Counted from the first letter of the stretch, positions 26,234 through 35,133 are shown. The stretch is 54,190 nucleotides of DNA from Amycolatopsis thailandensis (GCF_002234405.1 NZ_NMQT01000088.1:1-54190); one strand, 5' to 3'. Notes: generated by a model not told the origin, from the letters alone. Translations and numbers: made by a program.

Positions 26234-27691
26234 ATGAACAACCTGGGGACGGACGTGGTCGTGGCCGGAGCGGGGCCGACCGGGCTGATGCTGGCCCACG
26301 AACTCGCGCTCGCCGGTGTCGACGTCGTGGTACTGGAACGGCTTCCCGAGCGCACCGGACTGTCGAAAGCGCTGAACCTGCAACCGCGGACCGCGGAAAT
26401 GCTGGAGCTGCGCGGACTTCTGGACGGTGCCGAAGAGCGTTCGTTCACGACGGTGCAGGACGGACACTTCGCGATGATCCCGGTCGACTATCACTGCTGG
26501 GACACCCGTTTTCCCTTCCAGTTGGGGATTCCGCAGGCACAGGTCGAGGAGTACCTGGAAGAACGGCTTGCCGCACAAGGAACGAAGGTGGTGCGCGGAG
26601 CCGAAGTAATCGATTTCGTTCAGGACAAAGACTCTGTCTCTGTCCGGTACCGAACAGACGGTGGCGAAACCCGGCTGCGCGCGAAGTTCCTCGTCGGCTG
26701 CGACGGTTCTCGAAGTGTTGTACGCAAAGGACTGAACGTGGACTTTCCCGGTGTGGACGGTGAAGGCTACGGCGTGGTCGCGGACGTCCTGTTCGACAAA
26801 ATTCCTGACGGTGCGCAGAAACAGTGGCGAACGATGCGGAACGTCGGCGAGCCGACCGGCGCGACCACGTTCAAAGGCCTGATTCCGTTGGGAGAACCGG
26901 GTCTCTACCGCTTCGTCTACGGCGACAGGGGCTCGCGGCCCCAGGACATCCGGTCCGCCGTCTCGCATGATGAAGTCCGGCGGGCCCTGCTCGACTCGTA
27001 CGGTGAGACAGCGACGGTGTCGGAAATCCGTTGGGCGTCACAGTTCTCGGACGCCGCGCGGCAGGCGGAGCACTACCGCGTCGGACGGGTCCTGCTGGCG
27101 GGCGATGCGGCGCACATCCATTTCCCGGCGGGCGGCCAGGGGTTGAACCTGGGCGTGCAGGACGCCATGAATCTGGGCTGGAAGCTCGCCGCGACCGTGC
27201 ACGGCTGGGCCGGTGACGACCTGCTGGACACCTACGAGGCCGAACGGCATCCTGTCGGCGCTCAAGTACTGCACAACGTCGCGGCTCAGCTGGGCCTGAC
27301 TCCGCGGTCTCACGAGGCTCGCGCGCTTCGCGACTTTTTCGCCGACCTGGTCGAGCTGCCCGAGGTGAACCGGCATCTGTCGGGCATGGTCTCCGGTCTC
27401 GGGATCCGCTACACGACCTACGGGACGTCGCATCCGGCGCTCGGCTCGCGACTGGCCGATCAGGACATCGCGACCGAAGCCGGGCCTCTTCGCCCCAGCA
27501 CGCTCTTTCACAACGGCGAGTTCGTGCTCCTGACGACCAGCCTGTCCCACGTCGACGCCGCCCGGGCCCAAGCTCGCTCGCCACGCCTGACGACCCAGCT
27601 CGTCACGACCCTGCCCTGGCCCTCCACGGACGCCGTCCTCTACCGCCCCGACGGCTACGCCTGCTGGGTCGCCCCCACCCCGACGCGATAG
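26234..27691 (+). CDS. FAD-dependent aromatic monooxygenase
   Basis: 485-residue class A hydroxylase of the PheA/TfdB or rifampicin/tetracycline-modifying type. FAD motifs: VVVAGAGPTGLMLAHEL at residues 7-23, VGCDGSRSVVRK near 170, and LLAGDAAHIHFPAGGQGLNL near 290. ATG 26234 follows AAGGAG. Control by a TetR-class repressor suggests induction by a polyketide-like aromatic compound, as inference. The stop codon TAG (27689-27691) is inside a dispersed repeat unit. The gene pair is bracketed by the two identical tRNA genes. Confidence 0.88.
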   Translation: MNNLGTDVVVAGAGPTGLMLAHELALAGVDVVVLERLPERTGLSKALNLQPRTAEMLELRGLLDGAEERSFTTVQDGHFAMIPVDYHCWDTRFPFQLGIPQAQVEEYLEERLAAQGTKVVRGAEVIDFVQDKDSVSVRYRTDGGETRLRAKFLVGCDGSRSVVRKGLNVDFPGVDGEGYGVVADVLFDKIPDGAQKQWRTMRNVGEPTGATTFKGLIPLGEPGLYRFVYGDRGSRPQDIRSAVSHDEVRRALLDSYGETATVSEIRWASQFSDAARQAEHYRVGRVLLAGDAAHIHFPAGGQGLNLGVQDAMNLGWKLAATVHGWAGDDLLDTYEAERHPVGAQVLHNVAAQLGLTPRSHEARALRDFFADLVELPEVNRHLSGMVSGLGIRYTTYGTSHPALGSRLADQDIATEAGPLRPSTLFHNGEFVLLTTSLSHVDAARAQARSPRLTTQLVTTLPWPSTDAVLYRPDGYACWVAPTPTR

Positions 27692-27774
27692 CAAAGGTCC
27701 CCCGCTCCCCCGGCGACACCAAAGGTCCCCCGCTACCGCCGCCACCTCGGCGCGATACCAAAGGTCCCTTGCTC
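27687..27774 (-). repeat. Dispersed repeat, three units in tandem
   Basis: Units at 27687-27707, 27715-27737 and 27754-27774, all in one orientation; the first contains the monooxygenase stop codon. This is the only site with three direct copies. Two have GATACC or GACACC in place of GATAGC. Confidence 0.85.
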
Positions 27775-27810
27775 ACTCCCGTAGCCTAGGCACCCGCGCT
27801 ACCGAACGCT

Positions 27811-27869
27811 TCGGGGGGTCCAGGGGGGCGGAGCCCTCCCTGGCGGGGGTCCGGGGGTTCGACCCCCGG
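27811..27869. repeat. GC-rich double hairpin
   Basis: Two adjacent hairpins: CCAGGG...CCCTGG at 27820-27843 and CCGGGGG-ttcga-CCCCCGG at 27851-27869. The composition resembles GC-rich intergenic elements common in Streptomyces and relatives. It lies between the repeat cluster and the tRNA terminator. Confidence 0.6.
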
Positions 27870-27880
27870 GGACAAAACGA

Positions 27881-27920
27881 AGGAGGCCCGGTCTGCGCAA
27901 TCCGCAGACACGGGCCTCCT
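27881..27920 (-). terminator. Terminator of initiator tRNA 2
   Basis: AGGAGGCCCG pairs with CGGGCCTCCT, with an inner TCTGCG/CGCAGA stem; the minus strand continues into TTCGTTTTGTC. It starts 8 bp beyond the tRNA 3' end. The sequence differs from the terminator of tRNA copy 1. Confidence 0.82.
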
Positions 27921-27927
27921 ACCTCTG

Positions 27928-28001
27928 TAGCGGGGACAGGATTTGAACCTGCGACCTCTGGGTTATGAGCCCAGCGAGCTACCGAGCTGCTCCACCCCGC
28001 G
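27928..28001 (-). tRNA. Initiator tRNA-fMet (CAT), copy 2
   Basis: Identical over all 74 nt to the gene at 25390-25463, and identity extends a few bases on each side (27923-28002 against 25385-25464). Same initiator features. Same strand as copy 1, so the two form a direct repeat 2.5 kb apart. Confidence 0.95.
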
Positions 28002-28068
28002 TTGTGTCCCCTACTTTACGCCTGCGTTTCGAGCAGGCGCAAAGCAGGGGGCCTTTAGGTAAGCGACG

Positions 28069-31056
28069 TCACCCTCCGGGCTTGCTGGTGGGCGGTGCAC
28101 TGGTCGCCGGCGGGCTGGCCTTGGCTGCCTCGTATGCCCGGTACGCGGCGTCGAGTGCGGAGAGAGCGGCGCCCTGGTCCGCGTAGTTGCCCGACTGCTG
28201 GGCAGCCTTGTACTTGGTCCAGGCGTCGTGCATGTCGCCCGCGGCCTTCTCGAGCGCCGGGTTGCCGCTGGCGGGTGGCGGCGTCGTCGGGCCCGGCGGC
28301 GGTGTCGTCGGTCCTGGGGTGCCGCCGCTCTGGGGCGGCGTGACCCCGGATCCGGTGCCCGCGCCGAAGACCTGGTCGAGTGCTTCGTTCAGCGTCGGCG
28401 CGAAGCCGATCTTGGTGCCGTAGGAGACCAGGACTCGGGCCAGCTGCGGATAACTCAGCTGGTTCCGTTGCCGGATGTAGACCGGTTCCACGTAGAGGAA
28501 GCCGTTGGCGACGGGCAGGGTGATCAGGTTTCCGTAGGTGACCGTGACGTTCGGGTTGTTGAAGAGCGTCCGGTCCTGCGCGACCCGGGGGTCACTTTGG
28601 AATCTGTTCTGGACCTGGACGGGTCCGTCCACCTGGGTCGCGCCACTCGCTCCCGTGGGCAGTCTCAGGACCCGCATTCGTCCATAGTCTTCGGGATCCG
28701 AAGACACCGACATCCATGCCGCCAGGTACTGCCGTTGGAGACCGGTCAGTGAACTGGTGAGCTGGAACCGCGACTTGGTGTCACCCGGCGCGGTGGCCAG
28801 GACGTAGTAGCCGGGCTGGTTGGCGATGCCGGAGGCGGACGCGTTCACACCGCCTTCCTGCGTCGGGTCCTGCGGGACGCTCCAGAAGGCCTGCTGGGCG
28901 TAGAACTCGGCGGGGTTGTTCACGTGGTACTTCGACAGGAGTTCCCGCTGCACCTTGAAGAGATCCTCCGGGTAGCGGAAGTGCGACCGCAGGTCCGGGG
29001 AGATCTCGCTGCTCGGCTTGACCAGGCCCGGGAAGACCTTCTTCCAGGCGTTGAGCACCGGCTCGTTGTCCTCGACCCCGTACAGGGTCACGGTGCCGTC
29101 GAACGCGTCGACGGTGGCCTTGACCGAGTTGCGGATGTAGTTGAGCGAGGAGTTCGCCTGGCGGGTGGTGCCGCTGAGCGAGTCGTTGGTCGCCTGGCCG
29201 AGCTGGGTCTGCTGGGCGTACGGGAAGTTGTTCATCGTCGTGTAGCCGTCGACGATCCAGATGATCTTGCCGTTGACGACCGCCGGGTACGGGTCGCCGT
29301 CGAGGGTCAGCCACGGGGCGGCCTTCGCGACGCGGTCCCGCGGCTCGCGGTTGAACATGATCTTGGATCCGTCGCCGATGGCGTCGGAGAAGAGGATGTT
29401 CCGCTCGCCGTATTCAGCGGCGAAGACGAGCCGGTTGAACCAGTTGTCGATCGGCACACCGCCGGAGCCCTTGTAGATGTATCCGCGGTCGACAGCGGTG
29501 TCGTACTCGCCGGGCGCCTGTCCTGCCGTGCCGCCGACGATCGCGTACGCGGCGTCGGTCGCGAGCTCGCCGTAGTAGATACGGGGCTCATCCACCTTGA
29601 TACCCGGCTTGTTCGGGTCGGACGACCCGGCTCCCGACGGGTTCTGGGTGTCGCTGGTGGTGGCGATCGGGTAGCCGCCGTCGGAGTTGGCGTCCTTCAG
29701 CGCGCGGTCGATCGTGTTGGCCGGCGCGGCGACGAAGCCGTTTCCGTGCGTGTAGACGAGGTGCTTGTTGATCCAGTTCGTCTGGTTGCCGGTGAGGCCC
29801 TCGGTCTTGATCTCCTTGGCCGCGACGATGTAGTCCTGCGTGACACCGTTGAGGGTGTAGCGGTCGATGTCCAGCTTGGACGGGAAGCCGTAGAAGTTCT
29901 CACGGCCGACGCGCTGGGTGAAGGTGTCGCTGAGGATGTTCGGGTCGAGGAGCCGGATGTTCGGGACGGTCCCCTTGTCCGCCTTGATCTCCGCGGAGGT
30001 CGCCTCGGACTTGCCGGTGTAGTCCTTGTACTCGACATTGGTCAGACCGAACGCCTGACGTGTCGCGTCCATGTTGCGCTGGATCGACGCCGATTCCTTC
30101 TCGTTGGCGTTGGGCTTCACGGAGAACTGGTCGAGCACCGCGGGCCACGCGACGCCGACGAGCACGTTCGACAGGATCAGCAGCACCAACGCGATCGCGG
30201 GCAGCTGCAGGTTGCGCAGGAAGGCACCGGCGAAGAACGCGACGGCACAGATCACCGAGATGCACAGCAGGATCAGCTTCGCGGGCAGAACCGCGTTCAG
30301 GTCGGTGTAGGTCGCACCGACGAACAGCGGCGCTCCCCGGTCGGAGAGCAGCAGGTTGTAGCGGTCGAAGAAGTACTCGACCGCCTTCAGCAGCACGAAG
30401 ATGCCGATGGTGATGGCGAGCTGCGCGCGGGTCGGGCCGGCGAGCTGGCCGCCCTTGCCCGCGAGCCGGATGCCGCCGAAGACGTAGTGGGAGATCAGCG
30501 CGCCGAAGAACGCGATGACGACCGAAATGAACAGCCAGCCCAGGAGCCAGTTGTAGAACGGCAGGTCGAAGGCGTAGAAGCCGACGTCGTTGCCGAATTC
30601 GGGATCGGTCTGCCCGAACGACGTGCCGTTCAGGAACAGCTGCACCACCTGCCAGTCGCTCTGCGCGGAAGCGCCGGCGATGAGCCCGGTGAGCACCGGG
30701 ATGCCGATGCCGAACAGGCGGATCCGGCCGACGATCGCGGACCGATAGCGCGCGAGCGGGTCGTCGTTGCCGGAAACCGGCACGAAGACGGGCCTGGACC
30801 GGTACGCGATCATCAGACTGACCGCGAGCGAGCCCCCTACCAAGAGCCCTACGGCGAAGAACAAGATCACGCGGGTGATCAGCACCGTGCTGAACACCGT
30901 GCGGGCGCCGACCTCGCCGAACCACAACCAGTCGACGTAGGTGTCCAGCAGTCTCGCGCCCAGCAGCAGGGCCAGGATGACTACGGCGGCGATGATGAGC
31001 AGTATCCGGCTGCGCCGGGACAGCTTCGGCAGGCTCACGGGGGGCCGAGTGGCCAC
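28069..31056 (-). CDS. UPF0182 family membrane protein
   Basis: 995-residue protein of the UPF0182 family (mycobacterial Rv3193c type). The N-terminal third has about seven membrane segments (SRILLIIAAVVILALLLGA; FFAVGLLVGGSLAVSLMIAY in parts); the rest is a large extracytoplasmic domain. The C-terminus has a PGPTTPPP repeat linker and a short helical tail (ALEKAAGDMHDAWTKYKAAQ). Function is not established. GTG 31056. It begins the block whose order matches Rv3193c-Rv3198c of Mycobacterium. Confidence 0.93.
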   Translation of the reverse strand: MATRPPVSLPKLSRRSRILLIIAAVVILALLLGARLLDTYVDWLWFGEVGARTVFSTVLITRVILFFAVGLLVGGSLAVSLMIAYRSRPVFVPVSGNDDPLARYRSAIVGRIRLFGIGIPVLTGLIAGASAQSDWQVVQLFLNGTSFGQTDPEFGNDVGFYAFDLPFYNWLLGWLFISVVIAFFGALISHYVFGGIRLAGKGGQLAGPTRAQLAITIGIFVLLKAVEYFFDRYNLLLSDRGAPLFVGATYTDLNAVLPAKLILLCISVICAVAFFAGAFLRNLQLPAIALVLLILSNVLVGVAWPAVLDQFSVKPNANEKESASIQRNMDATRQAFGLTNVEYKDYTGKSEATSAEIKADKGTVPNIRLLDPNILSDTFTQRVGRENFYGFPSKLDIDRYTLNGVTQDYIVAAKEIKTEGLTGNQTNWINKHLVYTHGNGFVAAPANTIDRALKDANSDGGYPIATTSDTQNPSGAGSSDPNKPGIKVDEPRIYYGELATDAAYAIVGGTAGQAPGEYDTAVDRGYIYKGSGGVPIDNWFNRLVFAAEYGERNILFSDAIGDGSKIMFNREPRDRVAKAAPWLTLDGDPYPAVVNGKIIWIVDGYTTMNNFPYAQQTQLGQATNDSLSGTTRQANSSLNYIRNSVKATVDAFDGTVTLYGVEDNEPVLNAWKKVFPGLVKPSSEISPDLRSHFRYPEDLFKVQRELLSKYHVNNPAEFYAQQAFWSVPQDPTQEGGVNASASGIANQPGYYVLATAPGDTKSRFQLTSSLTGLQRQYLAAWMSVSSDPEDYGRMRVLRLPTGASGATQVDGPVQVQNRFQSDPRVAQDRTLFNNPNVTVTYGNLITLPVANGFLYVEPVYIRQRNQLSYPQLARVLVSYGTKIGFAPTLNEALDQVFGAGTGSGVTPPQSGGTPGPTTPPPGPTTPPPASGNPALEKAAGDMHDAWTKYKAAQQSGNYADQGAALSALDAAYRAYEAAKASPPATSAPPTSKPGG

Positions 31057-31212
31057 TGCACACGCTCCTGGTTTGGTGAACTTTTCGCGGGGGCGCGCGT
31101 ACCGCGTGCGGCCCCTGATGCTCTAACTCTACGGATGCCGTCGGAAGTTCCCGGAACCCGCCCAAACCGGACTCGGAAGGCCGCGGTCCCGACCGCCTGG
31201 AACGATGTGCCA

Positions 31213-31761
31213 ATGGCACCGAGTGAGCAGCAGGGCGTGGCCGGCCTGGCCCGCGAAGTCGAGGAGTTCGTCGCCTCCGGAGGATGGGATCAGCCGCCGC
31301 AGTTGTTCGCGCTGGTCCCGACCGCGGCGCTGCTGGACGAGCAGCCCGAATTGGCCGGACAACTCGACGCCTCGGCCCCGTTGACCCCGGTCGCCCAGGA
31401 GTCGCTGCCGGATGGGGATCTGGGTGAGGCGCTCGCGCAGATCGCGTGGCCCGATCTGGTGCTGGGCTGCGCGCTCGCGCAGGAGATCATCGTGCTGCCG
31501 CCGGATGCCGAAGCCGAGCTTCCGGTCGTGCCCGAGACCGATGCCGAACGCCTGCGTCAAGCGGCCGCCGACCACCCGCGCCGGACCGAAGCGCGGCTCG
31601 TGGCCGCCGTGCTGCGGGATGGTGCCGGAGCGTGCGTCATGCGGCTTCGCGGTGCCGGAAAGCCCGAAGAACCCGGTGACGTCCCCGTCGACGAGATCAT
31701 CGAGAACCCGGAGCTGGCCCCGAACCTGCTGGAAGCCCTGAAGGCAACCCTGCTGCCCTGA
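31213..31761 (+). CDS. PPA1309-family protein
   Basis: 182-residue soluble protein of a small actinobacterial family of unknown function. Conserved-looking blocks: LFALVPTAALLDEQPELA, IAWPDLVLGCALAQEIIVLP and PDEIIENPELAPNLL-like sequence near the end. ATG 31213 chosen because homology-like sequence begins there; no strong Shine-Dalgarno is visible. It converges on the PDZ protease gene, with three repeat units between. Confidence 0.82.
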   Translation: MAPSEQQGVAGLAREVEEFVASGGWDQPPQLFALVPTAALLDEQPELAGQLDASAPLTPVAQESLPDGDLGEALAQIAWPDLVLGCALAQEIIVLPPDAEAELPVVPETDAERLRQAAADHPRRTEARLVAAVLRDGAGACVMRLRGAGKPEEPGDVPVDEIIENPELAPNLLEALKATLLP

Positions 31762-31770
31762 CCTGCAAAG

Positions 31771-31883
31771 AGAGAGCAAGGGACCTTTGCTATCGCGTGC
31801 CCCAGGACGCACCCGGCGATAGCAAAGGTCCCTTGCTCTCTCTTCAGTCGGACCTGCGGAGCGATAGCAAAGGTCCCTTGCTC
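31771..31883. repeat. Dispersed repeat, inverted pair plus one unit
   Basis: Units at 31774-31796 and 31818-31840 form a perfect stem extended by AGAGA/TCTCT (31771 to 31841); a third unit at 31861-31883 repeats the right arm. All lie between convergent genes, ending 9 bp from the PDZ protease stop. Confidence 0.88.
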
Positions 31884-31892
31884 CCGCGGCGG

Positions 31893-32999
31893 TCAGCAGG
31901 AGGCGGTGGGCCTGCCCGCCTTGAGGTTCTCGAGCTGCGTGATCGCCTCGTCCAGTGTGGACACCTTGATCAGGTTCAGGCCGTCGGGCGCGGCGGTCTT
32001 CGCCTCGGCGCAGTTGTGCGCGGGCACGAGGAAGTCGGTGGCGCCGGCCTCGCGGGCGCCGACCACCTTGAACGAGATTCCGCCGATCGCGCCGACGACA
32101 CCCTTCTCGGAGATCTCACCCGTTCCGGCGATGTGCCTGCCGCCGGCGAGGTCGTCGGGCTCCATCTTGTCGACGATCGCGAGCGCGAACATCAAGCCCG
32201 CCGACGGACCGCCGACGTCCTGCAGCGAGATTTTCACGTCGAAGGGGACATCGGCGCGATCCACCGCGGTCAGGCCCATGAAACCTTCCGGGCCATCGGG
32301 CCGCTGCGCGAGCGTGAGCGGCACAGTGCGTTCGGCCTGTCCGTCGGACTTGAACGTGATCTGGACGGTCTGTCCGGGCTTCGTCCCGTTCAGCGCGGCC
32401 CGCACATCGGTCGCTTCCTTGACCGTCTGCCCGTTGACCACCAGAAGCCGGTCACCCGGGGCGAGCACCTTGTCCGCCGGGCTGCCGGAGACGATCGTCT
32501 TCGCGAGCACCTTCACCGGGAACTTGCGGCGCAGCGCGGCGACCTGAGCGGCGGTCTGCGAGTCCTGTAGCTGCTGGATGTTCTCCTGGCGGACCTGCTC
32601 ATTGGTCTCGCCCGGCTTGAAGTACTCCTCGCGCGGCGCCAGCGCGTACCGGCCGCTCGCCCAGAGCCCGAGCGCGTTGAAAAGCGTGATGCCGCCATCC
32701 CGCAGGGAGACCGTCGTCATCCGCAGCTCGCCGGAGGTCTGGAAGACCTCGTGCCCGTTGACCTGGATCACCGACTGTCCGGCGGCGTCCTTGCCGAGCG
32801 TGTCGTAGGTCGGGCCGGGGCTGATCGCCACATACGGCACCGGGATGAAGAACCCGACCAGCGCGAAGGCGACGAACAGCGCACCGCTGACCAGCAGCGT
32901 CCAGCCGCGCCGGGTCAGCCGCCGCTCGGAGCGGTCCTGGTCACTCGCGGAGCCCGCGCGGGGCCGCGTTGCTGTGGTCTGCTCCGAGGGCTCTGTCAC
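31893..32999 (-). CDS. PDZ-domain S16 (Lon-like) membrane protease
   Basis: 368-residue YlbL-type protease (Rv3194c-like). A membrane anchor at about 32-53 (GWTLLVSGALFVAFALVGFF), a PDZ domain at about 150-235 (VSGSPADKVLAPGDRLLVVN), then the Lon-type domain with catalytic Ser in GGPSAGLMFAL and Lys in GGISFKVVGA. The active site lies outside the membrane. GTG 32999 is within a perfect 16-bp palindrome shared with the divergent metalloprotease gene. Confidence 0.92.
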   Translation of the reverse strand: MTEPSEQTTATRPRAGSASDQDRSERRLTRRGWTLLVSGALFVAFALVGFFIPVPYVAISPGPTYDTLGKDAAGQSVIQVNGHEVFQTSGELRMTTVSLRDGGITLFNALGLWASGRYALAPREEYFKPGETNEQVRQENIQQLQDSQTAAQVAALRRKFPVKVLAKTIVSGSPADKVLAPGDRLLVVNGQTVKEATDVRAALNGTKPGQTVQITFKSDGQAERTVPLTLAQRPDGPEGFMGLTAVDRADVPFDVKISLQDVGGPSAGLMFALAIVDKMEPDDLAGGRHIAGTGEISEKGVVGAIGGISFKVVGAREAGATDFLVPAHNCAEAKTAAPDGLNLIKVSTLDEAITQLENLKAGRPTASC

Positions 33000-33008
33000 G
33001 CGTGACAG
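32993..33008. promoter_or_regulatory. 16-bp perfect palindrome over PDZ protease start
   Basis: CTGTCACGCGTGACAG spans the GTG start codon (complement of 32997-32999) of the PDZ protease and lies in the divergent gap with the DUF2342 gene. A strong operator candidate; the regulator is unknown. Confidence 0.55.
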
Positions 33009-33100
33009 CGTACGGTGACGGTGTTCGCTTCTCGGTGAAGGCCACGCTCATCACTCCACTTGACGAGCTCTGCGTCCCAGGACCCGCGTACGGTGGTGCC

Positions 33101-34450
33101 ATGAGCAAACCCCCGTTCGGCTTCGGACCGCCCGATCCCGACAAACGAGGCGAGAACGAGCCGTCGGATTCCGGCGGCCAGCCCTCCGGCGCCGAGGCCT
33201 TCAATCAGCTCGGTCAGATGCTCAGCCAGCTGGGCCAGATGCTCAGCCAGGCCGGCAGCTCGACCGGGCCGGTCAACTACGACCTGGCGAAACAGATCGC
33301 GTTGCAGAACCTCAGCAGCAGCGACAGCGGCGACGTCAAGCTCGGCTTTTCGTCATCCAGCGGCGGCGACTCGAACACAGCCGTCCGTGACGCCGCCCAC
33401 CTCGCCGAGCTGTGGCTCGACGCCGCGACCATCCTGCCCGCCGGGGCCACGACGACCGTCGCGTGGTCCGCGCGTACTTGGGTCGAGAAGACCCTGCCCA
33501 CTTGGCAGCGCCTCTGCGACCCCGTCGCCCAGCAGGTCTCGGGAGCTTGGGTCCAGGCCCTGCCCGAGGAGGCCAAGCAGGCCGCCGGCCCTTTGCTGTC
33601 GATGATGGGACAGATGGGTGGGATGGCCTTCGGCTCCCAGCTCGGCACCGCCCTGGCTCAGTTGGCTTCCGAAGTGCTCACCTCCACCGAGGTGGGCCTG
33701 CCGCTCGGTCCCGCGGCCACCTCCGCGCTGCTGCCGGCGAACATCGAGAAGTTCACCGAGGGCCTGGAGCTGCCGACCAGCGAGGTGCTGGTCTTCATCG
33801 CCGCGCGCGAGGCCGCCCACCAGCGGCTGTTCGCGCACGTTCCCTGGCTGCGGCAGCGACTGCTCGCCACCGTCGAGGAGTTCGCGAGCGGTATCTCCGT
33901 CGACACCTCGGCGCTGGAGCAGCTCGCGGGACAGATCGACCCGTCGAACCCGGCCAGCATCGAAGAGGCCATGTCTTCGGGCCTGCTCGAGCCGCAGACC
34001 TCGCCCGAACAGAAGGCGGCGCTGAACCGGCTGGAGACCCTGCTCGCGCTGGTCGAAGGCTGGGTCGACGTCGTGGTCGCCGAGGCCATCGGCGACCGCC
34101 TGCCGGGCGCGGACGCGCTCCGGGAGACGCTGCGCCGCCGCCGGGCCACGGGTGGCCCGGCGGAGCAGACCTTCGCCACCTTGGTCGGACTCGAGCTCAG
34201 GCCGAGGCGGATGCGGGCGGCTTCCGCGCTGTGGAAGCTGGTCGGCGACCAGCACGGCATCGAGAAGCGGGACGGCCTCTGGTCCCACCCCGACCTGATG
34301 CCGACCGCCGCCGACCTCGACGAGCCGCTCGACTTCGCCGAACGTCTCGGCGACGGCGAGTCGACCCTCGAAGGCATCGACCCGATCGCCGAGATCGAAC
34401 GCACCGAGCGCGAGAAGAACAAGCCCAAGGACGACGAAGACAAGAGCTGA
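33101..34450 (+). CDS. Zinc-dependent metalloprotease family protein (DUF2342)
   Basis: 449-residue Rv3195-like protein. After a Gly/Ser-rich start and a short tandem repeat LGQMLSQLGQMLSQ, the family core shows FIAAREAAHQRLFAHVPWLR and LVEGWVDVVVAEA, the two blocks proposed to carry the metal site. The C-terminus is acidic and lysine-rich. ATG 33101 is 6 nt after TACGGT (33089-33094), so it may be leaderless. Enzymatic activity is not demonstrated for the family as far as I know. Confidence 0.87.
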   Translation: MSKPPFGFGPPDPDKRGENEPSDSGGQPSGAEAFNQLGQMLSQLGQMLSQAGSSTGPVNYDLAKQIALQNLSSSDSGDVKLGFSSSSGGDSNTAVRDAAHLAELWLDAATILPAGATTTVAWSARTWVEKTLPTWQRLCDPVAQQVSGAWVQALPEEAKQAAGPLLSMMGQMGGMAFGSQLGTALAQLASEVLTSTEVGLPLGPAATSALLPANIEKFTEGLELPTSEVLVFIAAREAAHQRLFAHVPWLRQRLLATVEEFASGISVDTSALEQLAGQIDPSNPASIEEAMSSGLLEPQTSPEQKAALNRLETLLALVEGWVDVVVAEAIGDRLPGADALRETLRRRRATGGPAEQTFATLVGLELRPRRMRAASALWKLVGDQHGIEKRDGLWSHPDLMPTAADLDEPLDFAERLGDGESTLEGIDPIAEIERTEREKNKPKDDEDKS

Positions 34451-34456
34451 GGCACG

Positions 34457-35044
34457 TCAGTCCTCCGCCGCGATGCCCCAACCGGCGGCGGAGGACAGGC
34501 CCTCCAGGTAGCCGATGGCGCGCTCGGTCTTGGGATAGCGGCGCACGAGCTCCCAGAACGCCGCGTTGTGCCCTGGCTCTTTCAAATGCGCGAGTTCGTG
34601 CACGAGGACGTAGTCCAGCACCCAGGCCGGCACCCGGCGCAGACGATCACTGACCCTGATCGTCGCGTCGACCGGTGTGCAGGACGCCCACCTCGTCCTC
34701 ATCGGCGGCACCCAGCGAACGCTCGCGGGTATCGCCTTTCCGTCCAGATACTTCGCCGAGAGCACGGCGCAGCGCGCCAGGAGCGCCTCGTCCGAGGCCT
34801 TCGGCGGCGCGGCCTGCCGCGGCCCTTTGCGCAGCAGCTTGCGCTGCATCTCGGCTACCCAGTGCTTTTCCTCGGCCCGGGTCATCCGGGCAGGGATCAG
34901 CACGACGAGGGTGTCCTCGTCCCAGTACGCGGTGACGGTCCGGTGACGGCGTTGGCTACGCCGTACCTCGACCTTGTGTTCGGGAGTGTCCGACGGATTC
35001 GTCGTGTCCCGGCTCCTCAATGAGGGCGTCCGTGCTTCGACCAC
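34457..35044 (-). CDS. YgjP/M48-like metallopeptidase
   Basis: 195-residue protein with the zinc motif VLVHELAHLKEPGHNAAFW near residues 148-166 and the preceding TRWASCTP block typical of the YgjP/DUF45 family. GTG 35044 is 6 nt after TACCGT (35051-35056, minus strand), suggesting a leaderless mRNA; a later start near residue 25 is possible. It converges on the DUF2342 gene with a 6-bp gap. Confidence 0.87.
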   Translation of the reverse strand: MVEARTPSLRSRDTTNPSDTPEHKVEVRRSQRRHRTVTAYWDEDTLVVLIPARMTRAEEKHWVAEMQRKLLRKGPRQAAPPKASDEALLARCAVLSAKYLDGKAIPASVRWVPPMRTRWASCTPVDATIRVSDRLRRVPAWVLDYVLVHELAHLKEPGHNAAFWELVRRYPKTERAIGYLEGLSSAAGWGIAAED

Positions 35045-35103
35045 TCGACCACGGTAAGGCCAGTCACCGACAACTCCGAGGGCCGAAAGGTCACAGCCTC
35101 AAG

Positions 35104-35133
35104 TTGTCCACAACGGGGTCAACCTGTGGATAA
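35104..35133. promoter_or_regulatory. Pair of DnaA-box sequences
   Basis: TTGTCCACA (35104-35112), the actinobacterial DnaA-box consensus, and TGTGGATAA (35125-35133), the complement of TTATCCACA, in inverted orientation 21 bp apart. They lie in the divergent gap upstream of the ThiF-like gene. Confidence 0.5.

Noticed and set aside
27687..27774. CRISPR-like array in the three tandem units
   Set aside because: Units are about 21 bp with spacers of 7-16 bp of irregular length, and the same unit is dispersed over the window; no cas genes.
28924..31212. Long plus-strand frame leading into the PPA1309 gene
   Set aside because: Antisense to the UPF0182 gene; only the part from 31213 looks like protein.
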